From contig LT629302.1 in assembly GCA_900104375.1 (NCBI GenBank), positions 2,014,001 to 2,078,000 of the forward strand: a stretch of 64,000 nt of DNA, read 5' to 3'. This stretch comes from Flavobacteriaceae bacterium MAR_2010_188 (lineage in GTDB: Bacteria; Bacteroidota; Bacteroidia; Flavobacteriales; Flavobacteriaceae). Below the pieces are notes generated by a model. The model was not told where the DNA came from. It made no database searches and was given only the letters and a program-made list of their open reading frames with translations. Made by a program: the position numbers and the translations under genes. Below are positions 19,434-29,531 of this stretch, piece by piece. The stretch's first letter is position 1. Each line of letters begins with the position of its first letter.

Positions 19434-19988
19434 ATGATTCTTAAAAAAATATTCTTTCCTCTATTTTCAGTATTTCTGGCATATAGGACTTGGATATTGA
19501 TGGAAAAACTAGGCAATTCTCTTCCCTCTCATTATAGTGTCGGTCAATCAATTATACTCGCATTTATACTAACGCTTGTTATAACCGGTATTTTCGCTTT
19601 TATAGGATTTGCTTACCCAACCAACAAGCTGTTGCCACATTCCTATTATAAAATTAAAAATCCCATTGTGTTAAACACAGCCTATAAATGGCTGGGATTA
19701 AGATATTTTAAATACCTGCTCCTTTTGACTTTTTGGGGAAAGAAAGATAACCGGAAGAAATATTTTAATGGCACCAAACAAGGACTGAAGAATTTTATCT
19801 TTCAAACAAAACAATCAGAATTTGGACATCTAGCTGCCTTTATTCTTATTTTAATTTGTTCTTTGATTTTGCTTTATCAGCGTCACTATTTTATCGTTTT
19901 CTTTATGACGTTATTTAATATTACAGGGAATATTTACCCAGTTCTACTACAACGCTTCCATCGCTTGAGAGTTGATAGATTCAGTTGA
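19434..19988 (+). CDS. Hypothetical membrane protein (184 aa)
   Basis: I do not recognise this protein. It has four predicted membrane helices in two pairs: near residues 5-20 and 36-62, and then 133-150 and 155-172. A basic cytosolic loop (KKDNRKKYFNGTKQG) lies between the pairs. It starts 36 bases after the HNH gene and may be co-transcribed with it. Confidence 0.65.
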   Translation: MILKKIFFPLFSVFLAYRTWILMEKLGNSLPSHYSVGQSIILAFILTLVITGIFAFIGFAYPTNKLLPHSYYKIKNPIVLNTAYKWLGLRYFKYLLLLTFWGKKDNRKKYFNGTKQGLKNFIFQTKQSEFGHLAAFILILICSLILLYQRHYFIVFFMTLFNITGNIYPVLLQRFHRLRVDRFS

Positions 19989-20094
19989 AAACTGATATCT
20001 TGCATCAGTAAAGGCTTACAAATTTTTTTAGTATATTTAGTTTTTTCCGACAATGGAAGCTGTCGTCATTAAAATTTTTTATATCTAAATCATC

Positions 20095-20562
20095 ATGAAA
20101 AATCCTGTAGTACTATTATTATGTGCCTTATTATTTACAGTGACTACTCTTCAGGCACAAAAACCTGCCGACAATGAGCATCGAATTAATTTAGGAGAAT
20201 TAGTAGACCAAGAAGGAATTCTGACAGCCGAAGAGAAAGATTCTCTAACATTATTGATGGCTGAAATTTATAACGTATCTAAAATTCCTGTTACCATGAT
20301 GATACTGCCACTGCCAGAAGCAGCGAATCCATTAAAAACATGGACCGTAAATCCTTTGAATAATCAATCTGGAATACTGATTATGATGAGCAGCACGGTA
20401 AAACTTATAAATTTCGGCGCTTCTAACAAAGTAAAAGCCCAAATGGTCAAAAGACCTGCAAAGGAAATTTTTGAGACCCTCGCCTTACCAGAATTCAAGA
20501 ATGGTAATTATTACAAAGGTCTTAATGCAGCGTTTACCGCCATCTTAGAAAGCTTGAAGTAG
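20095..20562 (+). CDS. Secreted TPM-domain-like protein
   Basis: A cleavable signal peptide (ending LQAQ) precedes ~130 residues resembling the TPM (TLP18.3/Psb32/MOLO-1) fold: LVDQEGILTAEEKDSL at the start, a beta strand with ILIMMSS, and the closing KNGNYYKGLNAAFTAIL. TPM proteins are periplasmic or membrane-attached with varied roles. It is convergent with the GH3 gene; only 3 bases separate the stop codons. Confidence 0.72.
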   Translation: MKNPVVLLLCALLFTVTTLQAQKPADNEHRINLGELVDQEGILTAEEKDSLTLLMAEIYNVSKIPVTMMILPLPEAANPLKTWTVNPLNNQSGILIMMSSTVKLINFGASNKVKAQMVKRPAKEIFETLALPEFKNGNYYKGLNAAFTAILESLK

Positions 20563-20565
20563 CTG

Positions 20566-22980
20566 CTATAATTCTACTTTAAATACTTGTTTAATATCTC
20601 TTGACGAAGCACCAATTTTTATAAGGTAGCTGCCTTTTTCTAGATTCCAGTCCGATTTTTTCTCATCCCAATATCTTAAATCGCTGACCGGAAACGTTAA
20701 AGAAATTTCTACTTCTTCTTCCGGTTGTAACTCTTGTGTTTTATTAAAAGCCTTTAATTCCCTAACCGCTCTATCGATGGTTGAATTTTCTTTTTCGGCA
20801 TAAATCTGCACCACTTCCTTTCCGGATTTTAGACCAGTATTCTTTAGCTTGAATACCACATTTATTGAGTCGTTGCTCAGATTGAAGCTCGGTTCACCAT
20901 AATCAAATTTGGTATAGGACAATCCAAAACCAAAGGGAAATGAAACTTCGATATTTCTTTTATCAAAATGTCGATAACCAATATAAATACCTTCTTCATA
21001 TTTTGTATAATCTTGATTGATGACCTTTTCATCTTCAGGTTTATCTGGATTTTTAAAAAACATTTGGGTCATCGCAAAAGGTTTCCCATCTAATGGAAAG
21101 TTAGCGTGAGAGGCATGGTCATTCAACTTAACCGGGAAGGTCATCGGTAATTTTCCGCTAGGATTTAGCTTTCCGATTAATAAATCAGCTACGGAATTTC
21201 CGCCTTCTTGCCCACCTTGCCAAGCCAGCAAAATGGCGTCTGGTTTATCTTTCCAAGACGTTGTTTCGATAACCCCACCAATATTTAGCACCACAATCAC
21301 TTTTTTTCCATTTGCATGAAAACTTTTGCAAACGCGCTCAATCAGTTCCTGTTCTATTTTGGTCAACAGAAAATCATCTGTTTCTACCCGGTCACCACCT
21401 TCTCCACTATTACGGCCAATGGTTATAATAGCAACATCTGCCGTTTGTAGCGTTTTCTCGAGAGTGGATTGATCAGTCAGCATTTCTGGCGGATTATAAG
21501 GAGTAAACATGGCATCCATCCCTTCTGGTTTTACGAACGAATCCTCTTTTTTTACCCGATGATTTTCAAATGACTTTTTAGCAGTTTCATTAATCTTTAA
21601 GCCAACATTTTTTAATCCTTCTTCCAATGAAATAGTATAGGCTTCATTAACGTCTCCAGAACCAGTACCACCCGCAATAAAGTCGTAAGACCTAATCCCG
21701 AATAATGCCACGTTTTGATTTTTATTAAGTGGTAAGGCTGAATCATCATTCTTTAAAAGCACCATACCTTCAGTGGCAGATTGTCGGGTTATCTTGGCGT
21801 GTGCCTTAAGGTCTGGTTTATTGCTATAGTCGTAATTCTTCATTTTTTGGGATTGAAGAATCAGCCTTAAAATGCGCTTAACCGAGGTATCGATGGTTCG
21901 TTCGGACAACTCCCCTTCTTCGTGAGCTTCTATCAACTCCTTCCACTGAATATTGGTGCCAGGTTCTAAAAGATCATTCCCAGCTTTTATTTGATCGGGA
22001 GCGGAATTTCCTCCAAACCAATCGGACATTACCAAGCCCTTAAAACCCCAGTTGTCCCTAAGGATATCGGTGAGCAATTCTTTACTTTCGGAAGTGTAAA
22101 CGCCATTGACTTTATTGTAAGAGGACATGATGGTCCATGGCTGGGACTCTTTTACAATAATCTCGAATCCCTTGAAATAAATTTCATGCAAGGCTCTTTC
22201 CGAGACGATTGCATCGTTTACCAAGCGGTCAGTTTCTTGATTATTCGCCACAAAATGTTTAACCGAAGTACCGATGCCGTTAGATTCGATTCCGTTGACT
22301 ATCGCAGCACCAATTTTGCCGGTAAGTATTGGGTCTTCAGAAAAATATTCAAAATTACGTCCACATAGGGGATGACGGTGAATATTTGCCCCAGGTCCAA
22401 GAATTACATCGATACCATATTCTTTAGCTTCGTTACCCATTGCCTCACCAACCTGTTGCACAAGCTCTGTATTCCAAGTTGAAGCTAATAAAGTTCCGAT
22501 AGGAAATGCGGTACAGTAATAGGTCTGATTATCATTCTTTCGGGTTGGTTCAATTCTTAGTCCGGCAGGACCATCGGAAAGGTAAATCGTCGGTAAGCCC
22601 AATCTTGGAGTGGGAACAATGGTACCTGCCACTCCCGGAATTCCCTTTTCTGGATCTACATCGCCCATGGCCGAAGCAATTCCGGAACCTTTAAGGAGAT
22701 GAATTTTTTCTTCCATCCTCATCAGCGAAAGCAAATCATTCACCCGCTCTTCTATATCTCGTCTATCGTCTTCATAAACATCTAAGCTTCCGTTTCCGTT
22801 GCGGTCCAGATAAGGATATTCATTAGCTCGTATCTCCTTAAGATTCCTGTTTTCGACATATTTATCTTCAAAATTTAAAAAATTTGCCCTGAAATAAAGA
22901 TAGCTGAAGAGAGCAATAATCAGAACAAAACCTACGACTGTGCCTAAAACGATAAGAATAATTTTTAAACCTTTTTTCAT
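20566..22980 (-). CDS. GH3 beta-glucosidase-like glycoside hydrolase, membrane-anchored
   Basis: The 804-residue protein has an N-terminal membrane helix (residues ~5-27) and then a GH3 catalytic barrel with KHFVANNQE, the substrate-binding region and the nucleophile motif MSDWFGG (Asp320). A GH3 C-terminal alpha/beta domain (GSGDVNEA, IGRNSGEGGDR) and a fibronectin-III-like end domain (KNTGLKSGKEVVQIYA) follow, which is the complete architecture of a beta-glucosidase or beta-xylosidase. The uncleaved helix suggests a periplasmic enzyme tethered to the inner membrane. The glycan substrate cannot be read from context. Confidence 0.88.
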   Translation of the reverse strand: MKKGLKIILIVLGTVVGFVLIIALFSYLYFRANFLNFEDKYVENRNLKEIRANEYPYLDRNGNGSLDVYEDDRRDIEERVNDLLSLMRMEEKIHLLKGSGIASAMGDVDPEKGIPGVAGTIVPTPRLGLPTIYLSDGPAGLRIEPTRKNDNQTYYCTAFPIGTLLASTWNTELVQQVGEAMGNEAKEYGIDVILGPGANIHRHPLCGRNFEYFSEDPILTGKIGAAIVNGIESNGIGTSVKHFVANNQETDRLVNDAIVSERALHEIYFKGFEIIVKESQPWTIMSSYNKVNGVYTSESKELLTDILRDNWGFKGLVMSDWFGGNSAPDQIKAGNDLLEPGTNIQWKELIEAHEEGELSERTIDTSVKRILRLILQSQKMKNYDYSNKPDLKAHAKITRQSATEGMVLLKNDDSALPLNKNQNVALFGIRSYDFIAGGTGSGDVNEAYTISLEEGLKNVGLKINETAKKSFENHRVKKEDSFVKPEGMDAMFTPYNPPEMLTDQSTLEKTLQTADVAIITIGRNSGEGGDRVETDDFLLTKIEQELIERVCKSFHANGKKVIVVLNIGGVIETTSWKDKPDAILLAWQGGQEGGNSVADLLIGKLNPSGKLPMTFPVKLNDHASHANFPLDGKPFAMTQMFFKNPDKPEDEKVINQDYTKYEEGIYIGYRHFDKRNIEVSFPFGFGLSYTKFDYGEPSFNLSNDSINVVFKLKNTGLKSGKEVVQIYAEKENSTIDRAVRELKAFNKTQELQPEEEVEISLTFPVSDLRYWDEKKSDWNLEKGSYLIKIGASSRDIKQVFKVEL

Positions 22981-23360
22981 AAATAATACCTAGTTAACCA
23001 TCCTTCCAAAATTACAAAATGAAACCCTGGCAGACATCCCAATAGTTTAAGGTGAAGGATTATTAATCTACTTTAGATTCTATCATTTTCTTCGTTTAAA
23101 ATTAGACTAAATACTGTTGACCGACATTTAGGTTTAAGAGATTGCACTCTATAGAAAGCCTCTGTTCTACTTTCAATGAGCATACTATAATTCAAGAATA
23201 ATCATTGCATAATCCATTGAATAATAAATAAATAATTTGATAAACTGCATTCGTCGACAAATCTCTGCGTTCTGTCAACGAAGAAGCACTCAACGTCAGT
23301 AGCATTAATTTTGAACGGTTTTAGGATATAATTTTATGGTAAATCTAAAATCATATAGTC
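22981..23360. promoter_or_regulatory. Divergent intergenic region; candidate -7 box for the haloperoxidase gene
   Basis: This gap separates the minus-strand GH3 gene from the plus-strand haloperoxidase-like gene, so it must hold both promoters. TAATTTTG at 23306-23313 matches the Bacteroidota -7 consensus TAnnTTTG and lies 47 bases before the plus-strand start. No clear TTG -33 box sits at the expected distance. No gene is visible. Confidence 0.4.
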
Positions 23361-24737
23361 ATGAAACTAAAATTAAATTATTTGTCAACTGCCACCTTGC
23401 TCCTTCTGTTAGTTGGCTCCTGCGAAAGAAACGAACTCGATTTTGAGGAATCCGTCGATACGAATGCTCAAAAGACCTACAACAACGGAATGATTAAATC
23501 TTATGATACTTCGGTATTGTTTAAGTGGAACGAAGCATTAAGTATTGCGGTGGATGCCAAATTGCCACCTCCTGCGGAAGCTAGAATTTATGCCATGGTG
23601 ACAATAGCGATGCATGACGCTTTAAATAACATTGTACCAAAATATGAAACCTATGCACTAGATAATAGCGCGGTAAATGCAAAAGAAGTTTCAAAAAAGA
23701 ACATTTCCGACATAGCCAATGCCGCAGTTTCTCAGGCTGCGCATGATGTCATGATAAAAGTATTCCCCTTATCAAAGACCAATGCGGATAACTTGTTGAA
23801 TGAGTGTCTTTCTGCAATTGTCGATTCAGAATATAAAGATAAAGGGATTGAGGTAGGAAAAAATGCAGCTTCCGCGATGCTGGCCAAAAGACAGAATGAC
23901 TTTCCATTGTTATTTAAATTTTATGACCAGGGGACGGAACCAGGAACTTACCAATCTAATTTTATGCCATTTGCAGTTGCCAATCCACCTGTTTGGCCAG
24001 CTCATGCCGCCTATGCACCTGATTTAGGCCAAATAATGCCTTTCGGGATGGAATCTAGTGATCAATTTAGAGCAATTCCACCCTACGGCCTTAATTCAGA
24101 TGCCTATACTGCCGACTATAATGAAGTAAAATCCTTGGGTTGCATAACATGTCCTGATAGAACGGCAGAACAATCTGAGATTGGTACTTTCTGGATTGAA
24201 AACCTGGCCAGCTCCATGAACAGAATAGCAAGGGAAATGGCCACAAGAAAAAATTTGAACGGATGGGAAACCGCAAGATTAATAGCACTTACACAAATGG
24301 CACAGATAGATGCCAATATCAGCTCGTTTGAGGGAAAATATTATTATAAACTTTGGAGACCTGTAACTGCAATAAGGACAGGAGAAGAAGATGGTAACCC
24401 CCAAACAATCGGGGATCCATCATGGACCAATGGTTTTACCCCGCCAACGCCAACTTATCCTTCTACCCATGCAGAAACAGGAGGTGCCGCCGCCGAGCTA
24501 TTTAAACAATTTTTTAGGTCAGATGATTTGAATCTCACCCTTAATAGCCCTTATGATCTTCCAGATGTAGAGAGGAATATTGAAACTTTCTCGCAAATGG
24601 CTTACGAAGTCGGGGTTTCTAGAATTTATATCGGTTATCATTTTAGAAATGATGTGGTACAAGGTGAGATTGAAGGACGCAGATTGGGAAAATTTATCTA
24701 TGAAAATAGACTTAGGGAACTTAAGCCAAACTTGTAA
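23361..24737 (+). CDS. Vanadium-dependent haloperoxidase / PAP2-superfamily lipoprotein
   Basis: The signal ends in a lipobox (LLVGSC). The C-terminal half carries the vanadate/phosphate-binding motifs of this superfamily in order: KLWRPVTAIR, PTYPSTHAETGG and SRIYIGYHFRNDV. Together they supply the Lys, Arg, Ser, His, Arg and His ligands. The N-terminal half (MHDALNNI, AHDVMIK) fits the helical vanadium-haloperoxidase domain seen in Bacteroidota. Whether it oxidises halides or is an acid phosphatase cannot be decided from sequence. A hairpin terminator follows. Confidence 0.83.
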   Translation: MKLKLNYLSTATLLLLLVGSCERNELDFEESVDTNAQKTYNNGMIKSYDTSVLFKWNEALSIAVDAKLPPPAEARIYAMVTIAMHDALNNIVPKYETYALDNSAVNAKEVSKKNISDIANAAVSQAAHDVMIKVFPLSKTNADNLLNECLSAIVDSEYKDKGIEVGKNAASAMLAKRQNDFPLLFKFYDQGTEPGTYQSNFMPFAVANPPVWPAHAAYAPDLGQIMPFGMESSDQFRAIPPYGLNSDAYTADYNEVKSLGCITCPDRTAEQSEIGTFWIENLASSMNRIAREMATRKNLNGWETARLIALTQMAQIDANISSFEGKYYYKLWRPVTAIRTGEEDGNPQTIGDPSWTNGFTPPTPTYPSTHAETGGAAAELFKQFFRSDDLNLTLNSPYDLPDVERNIETFSQMAYEVGVSRIYIGYHFRNDVVQGEIEGRRLGKFIYENRLRELKPNL

Positions 24738-24750
24738 GATACAGTGTTTT

Positions 24751-24783
24751 AAAATCCAGTTCTAAGTAGCGACTGGATTTTTA
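24751..24783 (+). terminator. Intrinsic terminator after the haloperoxidase-like gene
   Basis: AAAATCCAGT and ACTGGATTTT form a 10-bp stem with an 11-base loop, ending in a T-run, 14 bases after the stop codon. Confidence 0.8.
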
Positions 24784-24959
24784 GTTTTCGATGATCGAGA
24801 TTTCAAAATAAATCGACAGGTTATGAAAAAAATAAAAGCTTCTCAAATTTATAGCGCAAAAAAGGCTGTATGTCTATAAAAAACAACTGTCTATCCTTTT
24901 TTAATAATTCAAATAAACTCAATTAGTAATTTTAATAATAACATTAAATATCAGAAAAC

Positions 24960-25580
24960 ATGAAAACAAATAATAATAGTTGTGTAAAGCCTTCGTATAT
25001 GATTTTAGCATATGTCATGGTTTTTTTGAGCTGTTTCTCATGCAGCAGAGAAGATTCTCCTGCATTAGCACCCGAAACAAATAAAAAAGCGGATTCCCCA
25101 GACCCTTTATCTATTGAACAATATTGGGCGATGAGGGTGAATAGTGTAGATAGGTATGTTGGCAATGAAGCAGACAAGCAATTCTTGTCTATGTTTAATG
25201 GAGACACCTTAGGTCTTCGGTTTACGACCAATCATACAATTTTTGAATTTCTACAAGATAACAAAATCAAAGTGTATAAACAGTACCAGTCTATTTGGGT
25301 GGGCGTAGGACAAGGTATAGATTGGGACATAAACTACAAGTTAGAAGGTGAGTTATTGACCATTGAAGCGGTTGGTAATAAATCCTTAAGCTCTTGTTCA
25401 GAACCGGTAAAAGATCAATTGCTAAACACCTTTACATTCTCAGGGATATTAGAAAAGGCAGCGGATCCAATTGATAGCAAATTTGTCGGAACATTTAAAT
25501 GGCAAGAAAGCCATGATGGACATGAATGTGTAAGGATTGAAGGTAAGATGGATGTTCTCCCTACCCCATTTGGTTGGTAA
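24960..25580 (+). CDS. Hypothetical secreted lipoprotein (206 aa)
   Basis: I do not recognise the family. A signal sequence of about 30 residues ends in a lipobox-like CFSC, followed by a Ser/Pro/Asp linker. The remaining ~140 residues look like a small beta-rich domain (LEGELLTIEAVG, FTFSGILEKA, GTFKWQESHDGHEC) with two late cysteines. It follows the terminator of the haloperoxidase gene and has its own weak terminator. Confidence 0.7.
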   Translation: MKTNNNSCVKPSYMILAYVMVFLSCFSCSREDSPALAPETNKKADSPDPLSIEQYWAMRVNSVDRYVGNEADKQFLSMFNGDTLGLRFTTNHTIFEFLQDNKIKVYKQYQSIWVGVGQGIDWDINYKLEGELLTIEAVGNKSLSSCSEPVKDQLLNTFTFSGILEKAADPIDSKFVGTFKWQESHDGHECVRIEGKMDVLPTPFGW

Positions 25581-25676
25581 CAAAAAAAATAGGGAGGAGC
25601 TTCTCGAGCCCAGGCGATAAGACTATTCTATAAATAAGGTAGTTTTTTAATCAAAAAAAACCGGTAATTAATGAAG

Positions 25677-25711
25677 GAAACATCCAGTTCTATTGCAGGG
25701 CTGGATTTTCT
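25677..25711 (+). terminator. Probable intrinsic terminator after the 206-aa lipoprotein
   Basis: ATCCAG (25682-25687) pairs with CTGGAT (25701-25706), extended by AAA/TTT across one bulged base and followed by a T-rich tract. The arms resemble the terminator at 24751. Confidence 0.55.
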
Positions 25712-25994
25712 TTTATCACTTTTTGTGCATATCGCAACTCGCTTTGAATTGGGAATTTTGTAGACTAAATTATTTTTGACTAGTGATCACTCCTAAATTT
25801 TTATGTTTTAGATGAAATCATTTTAAAAAAATGTCGATAGTTCTTCCGGATGGATAGGGTTTACTTTCCTATTTCGGTTTCTTTTTGGTTTAGTCTTTAA
25901 TAAAACGAAGTAATATAGCCCATTCTGAGAAACGAATGGACAGCCAACATAATTCCCAAATTTCCCAAGGTCAATTTGATTTTGAAATTTTAAT

Positions 25995-26486
25995 AGTTCT
26001 GCCGGTTTATTAAAATATAGCCTTTTAGATTTACTATGTAAGGTATGTCATCAATAACCACATTTATAGGTTTCCGTCTGATTGAAAATATAAAAAACTG
26101 TATTATTTTTTTCCTGAATACTTTTCGATATTATCGAGTTTAGAGAACTTATTTATTGCTCTTAAGAACCGTTGAAAAGAAATAGGTTTGAGTAGATAAT
26201 CAATCGCATCCAATTCCCATGCTTCATAGGCAAAATCCTTAGAGGCCGTTGTAAATATAACCTTCGGTGGATGGGGAAGCGATTTCAAAAATTTAGTACC
26301 GATCATTTTTGACATTTGAATGTCTAAAAATATTAAGTCTATATTTTCAGTGTTTAAAGCATGAATTGTTTCAAAAGCACTTTTACAGTTCATAATAATT
26401 TTAAGTTGCGGAACCGATTCCACGTAGGTCTGTAGAACCTTGAGCGCTGGTAGCTCGTTGTCTACTATTATACAATTAGAAAGCAT
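25995..26486 (-). pseudogene. Decayed LytTR response regulator
   Basis: An open frame from ATG 26486 to 26103 encodes a receiver domain (IIVDNELPALKVLQTYVESV, IDLIFLDIQMS, DAIDYLLKPISF) closely related to the intact regulator at 27722-28444. It ends early at TAA 26103-26105. Beyond the stop the same frame reads YSFLYFQSD, matching GFVYFRAD of the relative. A shifted frame then reads RRKPINVVIDDIPYIVNLKG, matching RKMIKVFLDDILYIESLKD. The LytTR domain is thus broken by a stop and a frameshift, and its last ~50 residues are gone. The receiver part may still be made. The rest of the gap back to 25712 shows no gene. Confidence 0.85.
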
Positions 26487-26615
26487 AACTAATCTTTTAG
26501 GGCAGAATATAGAGAGTGTCTTATTAAAAAAATCTAGAACGTCCTTGGGTAAAGACAAAAAGGAAGCACAGTAAATCTGCGTGCTTCCTTTTTAAAATTA
26601 TTAATATAACGGACA

Positions 26616-27470
26616 TTACCTCGTTACAAACTCGCTCAACGTAATGTAAATATTGCCCTTTTTGCCATCGTGGTAAATGTTGTATTTGGTTGGGTAGTTG
26701 TTTCCTGGCTCTTCAAAGGTTTGTGGCTGCGAATAATTACCGCTAAATTCTCCCCCGGACAATAAATAGTCGACCGTCACCATAGGTTCTATGAACACAT
26801 TCTTTTGTTCATAGGTTCCCAAAATCATAACGTGGGTAAAGGGATTGTAGCCGGTTTGCCAATCTTGGGGCACCCAGTGTTTTCCCATCATCGCATAGAC
26901 ACCACCTGGTCCTGGAAAAGTCATATAATTTAAGGGCATTTTTGACCTATCAGGAAAATAATTGAAAGCAGCGACATTTGCTGGGTCACTACTGTCGTAT
27001 GGAGGGATCAACATTCTTTCCTCATTGGTAATGGTATAAAAGTGAAAGTCGATGTGTTCTGCCCAAAAAACTGGTCCATGACCTTCGGGTTGGTAATTAA
27101 GGCCTAAATGTTCAAATGGAGTCAGTTCTTTTGCTTTTTGGTGTAATGGTAATACGGTGGACTCTACGTGTCCAATATTTACAAGGGACAAATCCTCAAA
27201 TACACTCTGGGTAAGTTCTATTCCTATTTCAACTGGGTAACCTTCACCGTTAATGCTGATCCAAGAACGCGCCTTCCCCGAGCCATACTCTACGACCGGG
27301 CCTTTAAAGATGTTTAGTTTTTCGGCACTCCGTTTTGCCAGGAAACTATCGGAAGAAGCATCTTTGGATGCATCGATTGTAGCTGGTCTTTCGTCTGGGC
27401 TACAAGCTGTAATCAGAATAATTGCATTCAGGGCAATAATTCTTTTGGTTTGTTTAAATAGTGTTGTCAT
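26616..27470 (-). CDS. DUF5602-like secreted lipoprotein
   Basis: A lipoprotein signal (ITAC) is followed by ~255 residues that resemble DUF5602/TTHB210-type proteins. Landmarks are HLGLNYQPEGHGP, the His-rich WAEHIDFHFY, FPGPGGVYAMMGKHW and HVMILGTYEQKNVFIEPMV. The histidines suggest a metal or small-ligand site; this is inference. It lies between the decayed and the intact LytTR regulators, in the same direction as both. The function is unknown. Confidence 0.7.
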   Translation of the reverse strand: MTTLFKQTKRIIALNAIILITACSPDERPATIDASKDASSDSFLAKRSAEKLNIFKGPVVEYGSGKARSWISINGEGYPVEIGIELTQSVFEDLSLVNIGHVESTVLPLHQKAKELTPFEHLGLNYQPEGHGPVFWAEHIDFHFYTITNEERMLIPPYDSSDPANVAAFNYFPDRSKMPLNYMTFPGPGGVYAMMGKHWVPQDWQTGYNPFTHVMILGTYEQKNVFIEPMVTVDYLLSGGEFSGNYSQPQTFEEPGNNYPTKYNIYHDGKKGNIYITLSEFVTR

Positions 27471-27721
27471 TTTTTATTGTTTTTAGGATTAATACACTGT
27501 TTTGCAAGCGAACTATTCGAATTAAATTAAATAGCCTTCAATGAATTGCCTATTAAAAATAATAGTAATGAAGATTGAAAAAATAAATGGCGGTTGTTGG
27601 GTAAGTTGTAGTAGATGAATAGCTTGTTATAGTAGACCAAATAAATTGAGCTTAAAGCTACAACGGGTTGTAAACCAATTACTATGAGATGAGATAGGAC
27701 ATGATAACACTAAAAAGTTAA

Positions 27722-28444
27722 TTACTCCACATCATCAGGGAAACTGGATTGGGAAGGGGCTAATTTTTTAAATACTTCTTGATGGTTTCTGCCGATGGGC
27801 AACTCAATCTTACCGATTTCGACATCATTTTTGGTATATGCCGTTACCTTATTGCTCGACACAATAAAGGATCTATGTATCCTTAAAAATAAATTATGGG
27901 GTAACATATTTTCCACTGAAGTAAGGGTTTGTTTTATCTTTAAATCTGGATTGTTCTTCCGGTGAACAACAATGTAGTCCTTTAGGCTTTCGATATAGAG
28001 AATATCGTCAAGAAATACCTTTATCATTTTGCGGTCTGCCCGAAAATATACAAATCCCGGAGCTTGCACAATCGAATCGATTTCGATGTGGGTAAGGGAG
28101 GTAAATTTGTTCACCGCCTTTAAGAACCGTTCAAATGATACCGGTTTAAGTAAATAATCTATGGCATCCAAGTCAAAAGCTTCAAGTGCAAAATCCTTAT
28201 GGGCGGTCGTAAAAATAACCTTTGGGGGAAAGGGCAATGTTTTGAGCAGATCGGTTCCTATCAATTTTGGCATATGGATGTCCAAAAACATGAGGTCTAT
28301 TTTTTCCTGGTTAAGAACGTTTAATGCTTCAAACGCATTGTGACAGGTCTTAACAACGTTGAGCTGGGGCACAGATTCTACGTAACTTTCCAGGATTTTT
28401 ATAGCTGGTGGCTCATCATCGACTATAAGGCAGTTATATTGCAT
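27722..28444 (-). CDS. LytTR-family response regulator
   Basis: An N-terminal receiver (CLIVDDEPPAIKILESYVES, phospho-acceptor Asp55 in MFLDIHMP, KPVSFERF) is joined to a C-terminal LytTR DNA-binding domain (FVYFRADRKMIKVFLDDILY, FLRIHRSFIV). It starts 10 bases after the LytS-type kinase gene and forms a two-component operon with it. Targets are unknown; the DUF5602 lipoprotein downstream is a candidate. Confidence 0.9.
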   Translation of the reverse strand: MQYNCLIVDDEPPAIKILESYVESVPQLNVVKTCHNAFEALNVLNQEKIDLMFLDIHMPKLIGTDLLKTLPFPPKVIFTTAHKDFALEAFDLDAIDYLLKPVSFERFLKAVNKFTSLTHIEIDSIVQAPGFVYFRADRKMIKVFLDDILYIESLKDYIVVHRKNNPDLKIKQTLTSVENMLPHNLFLRIHRSFIVSSNKVTAYTKNDVEIGKIELPIGRNHQEVFKKLAPSQSSFPDDVE

Positions 28445-28454
28445 ATTTTGTGTT

Positions 28455-29531
28455 TTAGGTCAATTGTAATTGGTCCACATAGCCCTCTTGCAAGGTTTCT
28501 AAAGCAAGTTCTAGATTTACCACGAATACATCTTCCATTTTCATTGTCTCTATTTGGTAATTATCTTTATATAGAAGTTGGAGCCTTCGTTCTACATTTT
28601 GCAAGCCCATGCCTCCTAACTTTTGGTCCTCACCCTCTAAATGTGGCTCGATACTATTAATCAATTTAAAGGTCATTAATGAGTTTTCTACCGATAGGTT
28701 AAAACTTATCCAGCACTGATCGATCTGCCTACTGGTGCCATGCTTAAATGCATTTTCCAAAAAGGGTAGCAACAACATTGGGGCTATTTGATATTTCTCT
28801 ATATCTCCATTGACAGAAATGGACATATCCAACCGATCTCCATAGCGCAATTGTTCTAGCGAGATATAATTATGCAATAATTCCATTTCCTTCACCAGGG
28901 AAATTCTTGGAGTGTTACTTTCGTAGATCATAAATCGCAACAGTCCTGACAATTTCAAAACAATCTCTGGTGATTTTGGCGAAAATTCCAAGGTATGGGA
29001 ATACAGATTGTTCAATGTATTGAACAAAAAGTGGGGATGTAGCTGGGCTTTTAACAACTTTAATTCCGCAACCATTTTTTCTTTTTCTGCCTCTACAGTT
29101 AATTGTCTTTGAAAATACCAATGCTTAAGAAGTTTAATGGAAGCAGCAATAGCACCAACATGCAAAAAGGGCAGTATATTTCTACCTACCGTTAAGGTTG
29201 CCCCACTGAAATTTCTGGTATTACTGATGGACAACTGTGCTAAAACCGTATAGAGTACGCACAAGGAAGTAACACACAACAGACCAATAAAAAAGGGTAA
29301 AAATTTTCTTTTCAATAAATATTGTGGAACGAGCCAATACAGAAGTGAATAGACCATTATAAAATGCCCAGGTAAAAAGTAGGCTGCATTTATAAAAGAC
29401 AATTTCGGATTTACATCGAGGCCAAATCCCCAAGCAAAATAGGTAACAACCAGTACCCAGAATAGTAGATGAAGTAATATTGTTTTAAAAATTTTTCCTA
29501 GAGGTCTGTTTTTAAGTGCCATAATCGACAT
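28455..29531 (-). CDS. LytS-type membrane histidine kinase
   Basis: Four membrane helices occupy residues ~15-140. A short coiled coil (VEAEKEKMVAELKLLKAQ) leads into the His_kinase motif HPHFLFNTLNNLY with the phospho-accepting histidine, and an HATPase domain follows (LLLPFLENAFKHG, GGMGLQNVERRL). No extracytoplasmic sensor domain is present, so the signal is probably perceived within the membrane. A second in-frame ATG three codons in is an equally good start. It is the cognate kinase of the adjacent regulator. Confidence 0.9.
   Translation of the reverse strand: MSIMALKNRPLGKIFKTILLHLLFWVLVVTYFAWGFGLDVNPKLSFINAAYFLPGHFIMVYSLLYWLVPQYLLKRKFLPFFIGLLCVTSLCVLYTVLAQLSISNTRNFSGATLTVGRNILPFLHVGAIAASIKLLKHWYFQRQLTVEAEKEKMVAELKLLKAQLHPHFLFNTLNNLYSHTLEFSPKSPEIVLKLSGLLRFMIYESNTPRISLVKEMELLHNYISLEQLRYGDRLDMSISVNGDIEKYQIAPMLLLPFLENAFKHGTSRQIDQCWISFNLSVENSLMTFKLINSIEPHLEGEDQKLGGMGLQNVERRLQLLYKDNYQIETMKMEDVFVVNLELALETLQEGYVDQLQLT

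Noticed and set aside
16109..24737. Polysaccharide utilisation locus around the GH65-like and GH3 genes
   Set aside because: There is no SusC/SusD pair, sulfatase or dedicated regulator; the glycosidases are on opposite strands with unrelated genes between.
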